A stretch of DNA of 64,000 nucleotides from Actinomycetota bacterium (GTDB lineage: Bacteria > Actinomycetota > Nitriliruptoria > Nitriliruptorales > Nitriliruptoraceae), in contig JAHWKY010000008.1 of NCBI GenBank assembly GCA_019347575.1, positions 94,940-158,939 on the forward strand, read 5' to 3'. Under the pieces are notes generated by a model, which did not search any database, was not told where the DNA came from, and was given only the letters and a program-made list of their open reading frames with translations. How positions within the stretch are numbered: the first letter of the stretch is position 1; the number at the start of each line of letters is the position of its first letter. Of this stretch, positions 1 to 13,592 are shown one piece after another. The position numbers were made by a program, and so were the translations under genes.

Positions 1-1502
1 TCGATGCTGACCGAGTGGTTCCACTCGCCCCACTGCCCGAACTCGCTGCTCATGAACAGCAGCTTCTTGCCGGGCGTGGTGAACATGTACCCGTACAGGG
101 CGCGCAGGTTGGCGTACTTCTGCCAGTCGTCGCCCGGCATCTTCGCGAGGAGCGAGCCCTTCCCGTGCACGACCTCGTCGTGGGACAGCGGGAGGCAGTA
201 GTTCTCGCCGAAGGCGTAGATGCTGCGGAACGTCAGCTGATCGTGGTGGTACTTGCGGTGGACCGGCTCCTTACTGAAGTACACGAGCGTGTCGTGCATC
301 CAGCCCATGTCCCACTTGAACCCGAAGCCCAGGCCTCCGATGTAGGTGGGACGCGACACCATCGGCCACGCGGTGGACTCCTCCGCGAACGTCTGCACGT
401 CGGGGTAGGCGGCGTAGATCTCGCTGTTGAACCGACGGAGGAACTCGATCGCCTCGATGTTCTCGTTGCCGCCCCACTGGTTGGGGATCCACTCACCCTC
501 ACGTCGGGAGTAGTCGAGGTAGAGCATCGACGCGACCGCGTCGACGCGGATCCCATCGATGTGATAGCGGTCGAGCCAGTACATCGCGCTCGACAGCAGG
601 AAGCTACGGACCTCGTGGCGGCCGTAGTTGAAGATGTAGCTGCCCCAGTCGGGGTGGAAGCCCTGGCGCGGGTCGGCGTGCTCGAACAGGTGCGTGCCGT
701 CGAAGTAGGCCAACCCCATCTCGTCGGTGGGGAAGTGGCTGGGGACCCAGTCGAGGATGACCCCGATGCCGGCCTGGTGGAGTCGGTCGATCAGCCACAT
801 CAGGTCCTGAGGCGTGCCGTAACGCGAGGTCGGGGCGAAGAACCCGGTGGTCTGGTAGCCCCACGACCCGTAGAAGGGGTGCTCCATCAACGGCAGGAAC
901 TCGACGTGGGTGAACCCCAGCGCGGTGACGTGCTCGATGAGCGGATCGGCGAGGTCGCGGTACGACAGCGTCTCGTCGTCGTCACCCCGCCGCCACGAGC
1001 CGGGGTGCAGCTCGTAGATCGAGATCGGGGCGTGCAGGTTCTGGCGCGCGCCCCGCTGCGCCATCCACTCCCCGTCGCCCCAGTCGTAGCTCAGGTCCCA
1101 CACCTTCGATGCGGTCTTCGGCGGCACCTCGGTGTGGAACGCGAAGGGATCGGCCTTATCGACCTCGTAGCCCTCGTGGGCCTCGGAGACGATGTGGTAC
1201 TTGTAGGTCGTGCCGACCCCGACGTCGGGGACGAAGCCCTCCCAGATCCCCGACACGCCGCGTGCGGCGAGTGGCGTCGCGCCCTGGTCCCAGCCGTTGA
1301 AGTCCCCGAGGACGCTCACACTCCGCGCCCCCGGCGCCCAGACACCGAAGTGGGTGCCGGCCACCCCATCGACCTCCCTCGGGTGCGCGCCGAGCTTCTC
1401 GTACAGCCGCAGGTGACTGCCCTCGTTGAACAGGTGCAGATCGAACTCGGTGAGCGGCGAAGGGCTCGTGGTCTGGGTCGCGTCGGCGTCGGAGCGTGGC
1501 AT
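1..1502 (-). CDS. glgB: 1,4-alpha-glucan branching enzyme, C-terminus outside the window
   Basis: GH13 branching enzyme that cuts alpha-1,4-glucan and rejoins it through alpha-1,6 links; here it would branch the polymer made by GlgE next door. The first 500 residues are visible. A CBM48-like N-terminal module (roughly residues 20-110, motif FGVWAPGA) precedes the catalytic barrel. The nucleophile motif IRVDAVASM is near residue 320, the acid/base motif FAEESTAWP near 373, and the third carboxylate in [14 protein letters not shown] near 441. The ATG at 1502 has GAGGAG seven bases upstream. It is the last visible gene of a minus-strand run phosphoesterase, glycosyltransferase remnant, glgE, treS-mak, glgB. 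The gene is cut only by the window edge and shows no internal damage. Family assignment is firm. Confidence 0.96.
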   Translation of the reverse strand, partial: MPRSDADATQTTSPSPLTEFDLHLFNEGSHLRLYEKLGAHPREVDGVAGTHFGVWAPGARSVSVLGDFNGWDQGATPLAARGVSGIWEGFVPDVGVGTTYKYHIVSEAHEGYEVDKADPFAFHTEVPPKTASKVWDLSYDWGDGEWMAQRGARQNLHAPISIYELHPGSWRRGDDDETLSYRDLADPLIEHVTALGFTHVEFLPLMEHPFYGSWGYQTTGFFAPTSRYGTPQDLMWLIDRLHQAGIGVILDWVPSHFPTDEMGLAYFDGTHLFEHADPRQGFHPDWGSYIFNYGRHEVRSFLLSSAMYWLDRYHIDGIRVDAVASMLYLDYSRREGEWIPNQWGGNENIEAIEFLRRFNSEIYAAYPDVQTFAEESTAWPMVSRPTYIGGLGFGFKWDMGWMHDTLVYFSKEPVHRKYHHDQLTFRSIYAFGENYCLPLSHDEVVHGKGSLLAKMPGDDWQKYANLRALYGYMFTTPGKKLLFMSSEFGQWGEWNHSVSI

Positions 1503-1510
1503 CGGGGTCT

Positions 1511-1558
1511 CCTCGGGTTGTGCTATCGCTTCGCTACTTGAGCACTCCTCAGGTTGTG

Positions 1559-1582
<24 letters not shown>
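1511..1582. repeat. 36-bp tandem direct repeat spanning the treS-mak stop codon
   Basis: Two adjacent copies, 1511-1546 and 1547-1582, differ at one base. On the minus strand each contains GTGCT...AGCAC arms around GCGAAGC, a sequence known to form an unusually stable mini-hairpin in DNA. The copy at 1547-1582 encodes the last residues (SAQVAKR) and the stop codon of the trehalose synthase fusion. The other copy lies between that stop and the glgB ribosome binding site. The period of 36 is a whole number of codons. Confidence 0.9.
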
Positions 1583-4915
<3,333 letters not shown>

Positions 4916-4918
<3 letters not shown>

Positions 4919-5040
4919 GCCTCGCCCCTCAGGGGGGAGGGGCCGGCGTTGCCGGCCTGGGGGGTGAGCCCAGACAGCGTCCATGCCTCCCCCCTCAGGG
5001 GGGAGGGGCCGGCGTTGCCGGCCTGGGGGGTGAGCCCAGA
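4916..5040. repeat. Tandem duplication of the treS-mak translation initiation region
   Basis: Two 59-bp copies, 4916-4974 and 4982-5040, period 66 bp, nearly identical. On the minus strand each ends in a purine-rich ribosome binding site followed by ATG, so the gene has two in-frame starts 22 codons apart. Each copy also holds a perfect hairpin GGCCGGC-GTT-GCCGGCC. The block fills the gap between the glgE stop (5046) and the treS-mak start. Confidence 0.92.
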
Positions 5041-5045
5041 ACGTG

Positions 5046-7040
<1,995 letters not shown>

Positions 7041-7166
7041 CGTTGTTACCTCCCGCCAGCGGATACGGGCACGTTAACGGCCCTCTGCGGCCTCGGCAGG
7101 CGCCGTTCGGTCAGGTCGCTGCAGGAGCGTGTGCATCGCGACCCGGGGACCGAGTCGATCACCGGC

Positions 7167-7949
7167 TCAGTCCGCAGGCTCGAGGTCGAGGGCGCGGAGC
7201 AGGACCTGACGCAGCGGAGGTCCGTCCGCGCTCACCCCCCGCAGCTCGCGCTCGTCGGCGATGGCCTGCGCGAGCGCCCCCGCGTAGGCGTCGGCGACGT
7301 CGGCCCAGACGCGCCGGCGCCACAGCCGCCGAGCGGCCGCCATGAGGGTGCGGTCGGGGGCCCGGGGCGGAGGAGCGATCACCTCGACCTTGCCGGGCGG
7401 GAGCTGGAACGCGCCCCGCAGTTCCTCGGCGCCCTGACGCGAAGCCGCCACGACGCGTCGCGCCTCGTAGGTCAGCCACCACTCGATCTGGTGGACCAGC
7501 AGCGCATCGCCGCTCAAGTCACCGCCCGCGCAGCCGTGAGTGGTGCCGTCGAGGACGGCCAGCAGTGCAAGTTCGTAGCTCTGACGCAGGTGGATCGCCG
7601 CGTACGTCGTCTGCCACCCCTGCGCGAGCAGGACGTCGACCTGCACGTCGCGCAGCAGCGTCGCCGCCGCCGCGAAGGCGCGGGTGTTCAGCGCGAGCAC
7701 GCGCGGTACGAGCGCGTCGTCACCATCGGCGATGACGGGGGGCGCCTCGCCGACCCAGTGGACGTCGATACCACCCACGTCTTCGGAGTGCGTCGGGGCG
7801 TCGCCCCCGGCGGCGAGCAGGTGGACGTCGTTGCCGCGGCGCGCCAGCGTCTGCGCCAGGTCGAGCGCGTCGGCGTCGATGGTCCCGGCCGCATCCGTGG
7901 CCGCGTTCCAGGCGAGCGAGAGGATCCGCAAGGTCTTCCCAACTTCCAC
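7167..7949 (-). CDS. Internally deleted GT4 glycosyltransferase (glycogen-synthase-like N-domain)
   Basis: About 260 residues. The start (LRILSLAWNAA) and the motif LVHQIEWWLTYEARRVVAAS match the N-terminal Rossmann domain of GT4 glycogen synthase-like enzymes, which continue LPPDKVDVIPNGVD and then a second nucleotide-sugar-binding domain. Here LPPGKVEVIAPPP is followed by only about 65 residues, ending with a helix (WADVADAYAGALAQAIADE) like the family's C-terminal tail. So roughly 150 residues holding the donor-binding site seem to be deleted. Transferase activity is unlikely; a scaffold or acceptor-binding role next to glgE is possible but speculative. The start is uncertain: GTG 7949 lies inside a repeat, a duplicate in-frame GTG sits at 8021, and TTG 7931 is also possible. 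None has a clear ribosome binding site. Confidence 0.7.
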   Translation of the reverse strand: MEVGKTLRILSLAWNAATDAAGTIDADALDLAQTLARRGNDVHLLAAGGDAPTHSEDVGGIDVHWVGEAPPVIADGDDALVPRVLALNTRAFAAAATLLRDVQVDVLLAQGWQTTYAAIHLRQSYELALLAVLDGTTHGCAGGDLSGDALLVHQIEWWLTYEARRVVAASRQGAEELRGAFQLPPGKVEVIAPPPRAPDRTLMAAARRLWRRRVWADVADAYAGALAQAIADERELRGVSADGPPLRQVLLRALDLEPAD

Positions 7950-8069
7950 CGTATCCGGTGGTTTCAGTCTGAAGTGCCCGTGCCGGCGTTGCGACGAGCG
8001 AGCCGCTTGACCAACTTCCACCGTATCCGGTGGTTTCAGACCGAAACCACCGGTATACGGTGGAAGTTA
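7939..8069. repeat. Direct plus inverted repeat cluster between phosphoesterase and GT remnant
   Basis: A 30-bp unit occurs at 7939-7968 and again at 8011-8040 (period 72), and an inverted copy follows at 8043-8068. The second direct copy and the inverted copy form a near-perfect palindrome with arms of about 26 bp and one unpaired base. On the minus strand this palindrome begins exactly at the phosphoesterase TAA (8069-8067), so it could fold as a long transcript-end hairpin; no T-tract follows. Each direct copy contains an in-frame GTG (7949, 8021) usable as a start for the downstream gene. The unit also contains a small hairpin CCACCG-TATC-CGGTGG. Confidence 0.9.
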
Positions 8070-9485
8070 GAGAAGCGCTGCCCGGCGCTCCGACGCCGGG
8101 ACGTGCCACCCCTGGCTCGTCACCCAGGCGGCGAGGCGCTGGAAGTCGTCGGTGGGGCCGGGGACCTCGTGCTCCTCGCCACTGGAGAAGAACAGGGTGG
8201 GGGTCTCGACCTGGTCGATGCCGATCTCGAGCCGCGGGGCCTGCTCGTAGTCGAACGCCTCGCCGATGTTGTTGGCGCGGGCGTCGCGCAAGGTGAGCGG
8301 TTCGAGGTCGTAGCGGTACTCGATGAAGCGCAGTATCGATGTGTGCTCGAACGGGCCATCGTGGTGCACGTAGCCCTTGCGCGAGTAGGGCGAGATCGCC
8401 AGGCACGGGACGCGGAAGCCGAGCTGGCCGAAATCCTCGTCGATGTCGTCGGCGTTGGCGCGGTCGTCGGGTACCCGTGGGGGCCGGACGTGGTCGAAGA
8501 AGCCGCCCCACTCGTCGTAGTTGACGAAGAACGCGTGACGGTCCCACTGCGGCCCGGTGACGACGGCGTGGATGAGGTTGTTGACCCAAGCCTGGCTCGC
8601 GCGCATGTCGGCGCCGCTGGGGTGGTCGTCGGTGCGGAGGCTGCCGAGGAAGCCGGGATCCACGAAGTACACCTGGGGGAGGTTGCCAGTCGCGGCGTCG
8701 AGGAAGAAGCGCTCGACGTGGAAGGCCTTGTGCATGTGCCGCAGCCCGAACAGCCCGATCGCGGGAAGGTCGACGTAGTAGTAGCCCCAGCTGATGCCCG
8801 CGGCCTCCAGCCGGTCCCAGATGGTGGGCCACGTGAAGCCGGTCTCGTGGCCTGGCACCTGCGGCGGCAGCGCGTTGGACTTCAGGCCGCCCGACTGCGC
8901 CGAGTGCATGTACTCGCGGTTGGGGTAGGTCGGGCCGAGGACGGCGCAGTAGTAGTCGTCGAACAGCGTGAACTGGCGGGCGAGCCGGGCGTAGTAGGGG
9001 ATGTCCTCGGGGAGGTAGTAACTGAGCGCGTACTCGTCGTTGCGTCCGTCGAGGAAGCCGTTGGCGAGCTGGTCCCGCCCCGCGCCCCACCCGTGGTCGG
9101 GATCGGGGTGCTCGGGGCGGCGGCGGTACTCCGGCGCCCGGTGCATCGGCGAGGCGGTCGACCCGGTGTCCGGGTCGGTGTAGGTCAGGTCGAGCCCGAG
9201 GTTGAGGAACCCCCGTCCCTTGTCGTACCAGCCGAAGTAGGTGTCGTAGCTGCGGTTCTCCATCATCAGCACGCCGATGTGCTCGATGGGGTTGTCGGCC
9301 GGATCTGGCGGCAGCGTCGACGGTGGGATGGTCAGGTCCAGACCCGGAGGCAGGCACGGGTCGGGTTCCTCCTGGCCGAACGCCCGAGCGGCGCCGGTCA
9401 CGCCCGGCAGTGACGCTGCTACCGCGGCGCCCCCCACGGACGTGGCGGCACCCTGCAGGAACCTGCGACGATCGAACCTGGACAC
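8067..9485 (-). CDS. Tat-exported PF04185 phosphoesterase (phospholipase C / acid phosphatase superfamily)
   Basis: 472-residue secreted phosphoesterase, expected to hydrolyse phosphate esters outside the cell membrane; whether the substrate is a phospholipid cannot be told from sequence. The N-terminus has a twin-arginine signal (DRRRFLQGA, residues about 5-13, then a hydrophobic stretch ending near ARA). Family motifs are HIGVLMMENRSYDTYFGW (about residue 70), NYDEWGGFFDHVRPP and PCLAISPYSRKGYV, plus the C-terminal SILRFIEYRYDL. The GTG at 9485 has GAGG eight bases upstream and places the Tat signal at the true N-terminus, although the frame stays open further upstream. It is the first gene of the minus-strand run leading into the GlgE genes. 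A 348-bp divergent gap separates it from the ABC ATPase. Confidence 0.92.
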   Translation of the reverse strand: MSRFDRRRFLQGAATSVGGAAVAASLPGVTGAARAFGQEEPDPCLPPGLDLTIPPSTLPPDPADNPIEHIGVLMMENRSYDTYFGWYDKGRGFLNLGLDLTYTDPDTGSTASPMHRAPEYRRRPEHPDPDHGWGAGRDQLANGFLDGRNDEYALSYYLPEDIPYYARLARQFTLFDDYYCAVLGPTYPNREYMHSAQSGGLKSNALPPQVPGHETGFTWPTIWDRLEAAGISWGYYYVDLPAIGLFGLRHMHKAFHVERFFLDAATGNLPQVYFVDPGFLGSLRTDDHPSGADMRASQAWVNNLIHAVVTGPQWDRHAFFVNYDEWGGFFDHVRPPRVPDDRANADDIDEDFGQLGFRVPCLAISPYSRKGYVHHDGPFEHTSILRFIEYRYDLEPLTLRDARANNIGEAFDYEQAPRLEIGIDQVETPTLFFSSGEEHEVPGPTDDFQRLAAWVTSQGWHVPASERRAALL

Positions 9486-9588
9486 GGCAGCACCTCGGGG
9501 GATGGGATCCGCGGTCAAGGGTGACTTCCACGCCGACGCAGCTGTTCCCTGCGTCGGCGTGGGACGACGCCGCGCTAGCGCAGAGGCT

Positions 9589-9708
9589 GGCGATGACGGA
9601 AACGCGCGTGGAGGCGTGTTCCCGTCGGGCTGACGTGCCCTGGTCGTGATGGCGATGACGGAAACGCGCGTGGACGCGTGTTCCTGTCGGGCTGACGTGC
9701 CCTGGTCG
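9589..9708. repeat. 58-bp tandem repeat in the divergent intergenic region
   Basis: Copies at 9589-9646 and 9651-9708, period 62 bp, about three differences. Each contains an imperfect hairpin (GGAAACGCG...CGCGTGTTCC, one bulged base in the second copy). They lie in the 9486-9833 gap between the divergently transcribed phosphoesterase and ABC ATPase genes, so they could affect either promoter. I see no gene in this 348-bp gap. Confidence 0.88.
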
Positions 9709-9833
9709 CACCAATCGGCGTCGGCCGCAAGAGCCGGGGTCCTCGTGTCCTCCTCGCACGTGCCGTGGGGGGCGGCGCGTCGACACGCGGTAGCTTCGGC
9801 CCGCTCCTCTGCCCCCCTCCCAGGAACCGCATC

Positions 9834-10574
9834 GTGGAAGCTGCTCTCAACGCCGTCGAGGTACGCGGCGCTGTCAAGGTGTTCGGGGCGGGTCCCACCG
9901 CCGTGCGCGCGCTCGACGGCGTCGACCTCACCATCCCCGCAGGCGAGTTCGCCGCCATCATGGGGCCGTCTGGATCCGGCAAGTCGACGCTGCTGCACTG
10001 CACCGCGGGACTCGACCGGCTGACCTCCGGCGAGGTGGTCATCGGCAGTACGTCGCTGGGCGGGCTGAGCGACAAGCGTCTGACGCGACTTCGCCGGGAG
10101 GAGGTTGGCTTCGTCTTCCAGGCGTACAACCTCGTACCCACGCTCTCCGCCGAGGAGAACATCACCCTGCCGATCGATCTCGGTGGGGGGGACGTCGACC
10201 GTGGCTGGTTCGACCAGATCGTGGTGACCCTGGGACTCGGTGACCGCCTCGGGCACCGCCCATCCCAGCTATCGGGCGGTGAGCAGCAGCGGGTGGCTGC
10301 GGCTCGAGCGTTGATCTCCCGTCCGGCGGTCGTGTTCGCCGACGAGCCCACCGGCGCGCTCGATTCCAACTCCTCTGCCGAACTGCTGGGGTTCCTGCAG
10401 CAGGCCTCGACGGAGTTCGGCCAGACGGTCGTGATGGTGACGCACGAGCCCCACGCTGCGGTCTACGCCGAGCGCCTCCTCTTCCTCAACGATGGCCGCA
10501 TCGTCGACGAGATGGCTGCTCCCGACGCCGAGGCGGTGCTCGACCGCATGAAGCGGTTCGACACCGCCGCCTGA
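9834..10574 (+). CDS. ABC transporter ATP-binding protein, MacB/LolD type
   Basis: 246-residue ATPase partner of the FtsX-type permease that follows. All motifs are intact: Walker A GPSGSGKST, Q-loop in VFQAYNLVPTLSAEEN, signature LSGGEQQRVAAARAL, Walker B VVFADEPTGALD, and the H-loop in VMVTHEPHAA. The sequence type (FADEPTGALDSNSS) is that of LolD/MacB/FtsE-like ATPases that drive mechanotransmission or extraction of lipids, peptides or antibiotics rather than classical solute import. The GTG at 9834 has AGGA seven bases upstream; frames further upstream are unsupported. It is 28 bp from the permease, so the two form an operon. The substrate cannot be inferred. Confidence 0.95.
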   Translation: MEAALNAVEVRGAVKVFGAGPTAVRALDGVDLTIPAGEFAAIMGPSGSGKSTLLHCTAGLDRLTSGEVVIGSTSLGGLSDKRLTRLRREEVGFVFQAYNLVPTLSAEENITLPIDLGGGDVDRGWFDQIVVTLGLGDRLGHRPSQLSGGEQQRVAAARALISRPAVVFADEPTGALDSNSSAELLGFLQQASTEFGQTVVMVTHEPHAAVYAERLLFLNDGRIVDEMAAPDAEAVLDRMKRFDTAA

Positions 10575-10602
10575 TCACCGCGTCGCGAGAGGAGGTCGAC
10601 CG

Positions 10603-13158
10603 ATGCTCCGCGTAGCCCTCAAGTCCGTGCTCGGCAACAAGCTCCGGCTCGCGCTGACCGCGCTCGCGGTCGTGCTGGGGGTCGCGTTCGTCGCGGGCAC
10701 CTTCGTCCTCACCGACTCGATCGACCGTGCGTTCGGCAACCTCCTCGATGAGGTGAACGAGGAGGTGGACGTCTACGTCAACCCCGCATCCACGATCGAG
10801 CGCGACGTCACCCAGCCCGCGGTCGGGGAGGCGGGGCCCACCCTCGACGAGGCGCTGCTCCAGGACGTGCTCGAGGTCGACGGGGTGGCTGGCGCGGCCG
10901 GTTTCGTCCAGGGTTTCGCCCAGATCATCGATCAGGAGGGTGAGCCCGTCGGCGGCATGGGCCCGCCTACGTTCGGCATGTCGTTCGTCGAGTCGGACCG
11001 GACCATCACGATCCGTGAGGGCCGCCCCCCGACCGCGCCGGGCGAGGTGACGATCGACGCGGCGACCGCGGAGCTGACGGACTACGAGGTCGGTGACACC
11101 GTGCCCGTCCTCCTGGCAGGTGGTGTCGAGGAGTTCGAGCTGGTCGCTATCACCGGTTTCGGAGATGCCGACAACCTCCTCGGTGCGACCATCGCGACGT
11201 TCGAGATGCAGACCGCACAGACGCTCCTGGGCAAGGAGGGGCGCTTCGACCAGATCGCGGTCCGGGCCGAGGAGGGGGTCGACGCCGAGACGTTGGCAGC
11301 GCGCATCGGGGATGCGGTGGCCGGTCCGTCGGTCGAGGTCGTCACGGCGGATGCTCAGGTCGCCGAGGATCGGCAGCAGATAACCGAGGGCCTGTCGTTC
11401 ATCAACGTCGCCTTGCTCGCCTTCGCCGGCATCGCGCTGTTCGTGGGCGCGTTCCTGATCGTCAACACGTTCTCGATCATCGTCGCGCAGCGCACGCGGG
11501 AGTTCGCCCTGCTTCGTGCGGTGGGCGCGTCGGCCTCACAGGTGCGTACAGCGGTCATCCTCGAGGCGGTGGCCATCGGCGTGCTCGCCGGTGTGGTCGG
11601 CGTCCTGGCCGGCATCGGGCTCGCGCAGGCGCTGCGGGCGATCTTCGGCGCGATCGGGATCGACTTCCCGGACGGCGGTCTCGTCCTGCTACCACGAACG
11701 GTGATCGTGTCGTTCGTGATCGCGGTCCTCATCACCGCGGTCGCGGCGGTGGTGCCGGCGCAGCGCGCGAGCCGCATCACGCCGGTGGAGGCGATGCGCG
11801 AGAGTGCGGGCGACGAGCGGGAGCGCATCGGTCGAGGCAGGACGCTCGCCGGTACCGCGCTCGGCGTCGCAGGCGGGATCCTCGTGGCCGTCGGACTCGT
11901 CCTGGGCCCCGGGAACGCCATCGCCTTCGTGGGCGCCGGGGCCGCCGCCATGTTCGTCGGCGTCTCGTTGCTGGCCCCCTACGTCGCCGGTCCCGCCGCC
12001 GCGGTCATCGGCGCGCTCGCCGGACGGACGGTCTCGGGGCGTCTCGGTCGCGGGAACGCGGCGCGGAACCCGCGTCGCACCGCCTCGACAGCCTCGGCGC
12101 TGATGATCGGTGTGGCGCTGGTGACGTTCGTGTCCATCTTCGCCGCCTCGGCGACGGCGTCGGTCAGCCGGCTGTTCAACGAACAGCTCGGGGCGGATCT
12201 CACCGTCCAGTCGGCGTCGGGGTTCACGCCGATCCCGCCTGGGTTCGCCGCAGCGCTCCGCGAGCTCGACGCGGTCGGGGCGGTGACCCCGGTGCGATCG
12301 GCGACCATCCGCATCGACGGCGTCGAGGGCCGCTCCAACATCGGCGCCGCCGACCCCGTGGCGATGCCCAGCCTCATCGAGATCGGGGTCGTCGAGGGTG
12401 AGCTCGCGGACCTCACGACGCCCGACACGGTGCTGCTGCACGAGGACTTCGCGGCCGCCGAGGACCTCGTCGTCGGTGATGACCTCGACGTCGCGTTCAC
12501 GACCGGGGCGACGACGACGGTCGAGGTCGTGGGGATCTACGCCAACGAGGAGCTCGCTGCCGGGCCCCTGCTGGTCTCGCTCGAGACGCTCGAGCGCCAC
12601 GTCGAAGGAGCCTTCGACCTGATCGTGGTCGCTGACGCTGCGGAGGGCGTCGAGGTCGAGGACGCACGGGTCGCGATCGGGGCGGTGGCCAACGACTTCC
12701 CGGGTGTCGTTGTGCGTGACCAGGCGCAGCTGCGTGAGCAGTCGCAGGAGCAGGTCGATCAGCTGCTCAACATCATGATCGGGCTGCTGATGCTGGCTTT
12801 GATCATCGCCCTGATCGGCATCGTGAACACGCTCGCGTTGTCGGTGTTCGAGCGGACCCGCGAGATCGGCCTGCTGCGCGCGGTCGGCATGGAGCGGCGC
12901 CAGGTGCGCCGGATGGTGCGGTGGGAGGCCGTGATCGTCGCGGTGTTCGGGGCGGTGCTCGGGGTGACGGTCGGCGCCTTCTTCGGCTGGGCGGTCGTCA
13001 CCTCGCTCGCTGACGAGGGGCTGCCCGTGCTCGAGTTCCCCGTCGGCCGGCTGCTCGTCTACGTCATCGTCGCTGCCCTGGCCGGCGTCCTGGCGGCCGT
13101 GTTCCCCGCCCGGCGCGCAGCCCGACTGGACGTGCTCGAAGCCGTCACCACGGAATGA
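10603..13158 (+). CDS. ABC transporter permease with two FtsX domains
   Basis: 851-residue membrane protein. The first helix (about residues 12-35, LALTALAVVLGVAFVAGTFVLTD) precedes a large extracytoplasmic MacB-PCD-like domain. A three-helix FtsX domain (about 260-400, marked by RTREFALLRAVGAS), a central region with further helices, a second extracytoplasmic domain (about 520-700) and a terminal FtsX domain (ERTREIGLLRAVGMERRQVRR near residue 750) follow. This duplicated architecture is common in actinobacteria for putative lipoprotein or antimicrobial-peptide exporters. The ATG at 10603 has GGAGG seven bases upstream. Its partner is the ATPase 28 bp upstream. A long hairpin lies 43 bp downstream. 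Confidence 0.93.
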   Translation: MLRVALKSVLGNKLRLALTALAVVLGVAFVAGTFVLTDSIDRAFGNLLDEVNEEVDVYVNPASTIERDVTQPAVGEAGPTLDEALLQDVLEVDGVAGAAGFVQGFAQIIDQEGEPVGGMGPPTFGMSFVESDRTITIREGRPPTAPGEVTIDAATAELTDYEVGDTVPVLLAGGVEEFELVAITGFGDADNLLGATIATFEMQTAQTLLGKEGRFDQIAVRAEEGVDAETLAARIGDAVAGPSVEVVTADAQVAEDRQQITEGLSFINVALLAFAGIALFVGAFLIVNTFSIIVAQRTREFALLRAVGASASQVRTAVILEAVAIGVLAGVVGVLAGIGLAQALRAIFGAIGIDFPDGGLVLLPRTVIVSFVIAVLITAVAAVVPAQRASRITPVEAMRESAGDERERIGRGRTLAGTALGVAGGILVAVGLVLGPGNAIAFVGAGAAAMFVGVSLLAPYVAGPAAAVIGALAGRTVSGRLGRGNAARNPRRTASTASALMIGVALVTFVSIFAASATASVSRLFNEQLGADLTVQSASGFTPIPPGFAAALRELDAVGAVTPVRSATIRIDGVEGRSNIGAADPVAMPSLIEIGVVEGELADLTTPDTVLLHEDFAAAEDLVVGDDLDVAFTTGATTTVEVVGIYANEELAAGPLLVSLETLERHVEGAFDLIVVADAAEGVEVEDARVAIGAVANDFPGVVVRDQAQLREQSQEQVDQLLNIMIGLLMLALIIALIGIVNTLALSVFERTREIGLLRAVGMERRQVRRMVRWEAVIVAVFGAVLGVTVGAFFGWAVVTSLADEGLPVLEFPVGRLLVYVIVAALAGVLAAVFPARRAARLDVLEAVTTE

Positions 13159-13200
13159 CCGCGGGCTCAACCCCCGTGCCACCGGTGTGGGCGCCCCGTC

Positions 13201-13244
13201 GATGTACGCGTTGCGGTGCCATCTGGCACCGAAGTGCGTACATC
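13201..13244. terminator. Long two-stage hairpin between the ABC operon and tRNA-Sec
   Basis: Perfect outer arms GATGTACGC / GCGTACATC and inner arms CGGTGCCA / TGGCACCG enclose a two-base loop, with a symmetrical four-base internal loop between them. It is placed where transcripts of the permease gene (plus) and tRNA-Sec (minus) converge, so a bidirectional terminator is the simplest reading. No T-tract is present on either strand, so this is inference. Nothing else was recognised in 13159-13346. Confidence 0.55.
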
Positions 13245-13346
13245 AACCCGCCGGACCCGTCGGCGCGGTCGCACGGAGAGGTGGAGACGGAGGTGAGGTG
13301 ACCGCCGGGGACCCGCCGGCTCGGACACGAGGGGGGCTGCACTCAG

Positions 13347-13439
13347 CGGAGGCGGACGGGAATCGAACCCGCCAGGGCGTCCAAGACGCCCTCAACGGTT
13401 TTGAAGACCGCGGGGCCCACCAGGAACCCAGACGCCTCC
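13347..13439 (-). tRNA. selC: Selenocysteine tRNA, anticodon UCA
   Basis: Read on the minus strand, 13439-13433 (GGAGGCG) pairs with 13354-13348 (CGCCTCC). The anticodon loop CTTCAAA carries anticodon TCA at 13404-13402. The variable arm is very long (stem AGGGCGTC...GACGCCCT). The T arm is GGCGGG-TTCGATT-CCCGTC. Acceptor plus T stems total 13 pairs, as expected for bacterial tRNA-Sec, though here they split as 7+6 rather than 8+5. The 3' CCA is not encoded (CTG follows the discriminator G). UCA reads UGA, so the host probably inserts selenocysteine; no selA, selB or selD lies in the window. An open frame for the protease gene runs across it on the other strand but is not coding here. Confidence 0.93.
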
Positions 13440-13592
13440 CCGTGCTCCAGCGTCGGAGCACGCCCGGCCAGGGTAGTGTCCGATGGTGGTGGCCCGACGC
13501 CCCAGGCCGCTGGGGCAGGGGCGACGCAAGTCGCCCCGTCCGGCCCACCTCTACCGTCCAGGGGAACGTCGGAGAGACAACGGAGGGTGAAC

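Noticed and set aside
15..1541. Long plus-strand open frame across the glgB region
   Set aside because: Antisense to a clear branching enzyme; Val/Arg/Asp-rich shadow frame typical of high-GC DNA.
4919..4984. 22-residue N-terminal extension of TreS-Mak from ATG 4984
   Set aside because: Encoded entirely by a duplicated copy of the initiation region; the family begins at the second ATG. Kept only as an alternative start.
7131..9413. 760-codon plus-strand open frame opposite the phosphoesterase and GT remnant
   Set aside because: Composition of an antisense shadow; it crosses two genuine genes and a repeat.
7939..9708. CRISPR array
   Set aside because: Only two direct copies per unit, no regular spacers, and no cas genes in the window.
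9486..10256. N-terminal extension of the phosphoesterase gene
   Set aside because: It would bury the Tat signal and overlap the ABC ATPase gene and the tandem repeat.
13401..13592. N-terminal extension of the S1 protease across the tRNA-Sec region
   Set aside because: Overlaps a well-folded tRNA-Sec; a ribosome binding site and signal peptide support a start near 13593.
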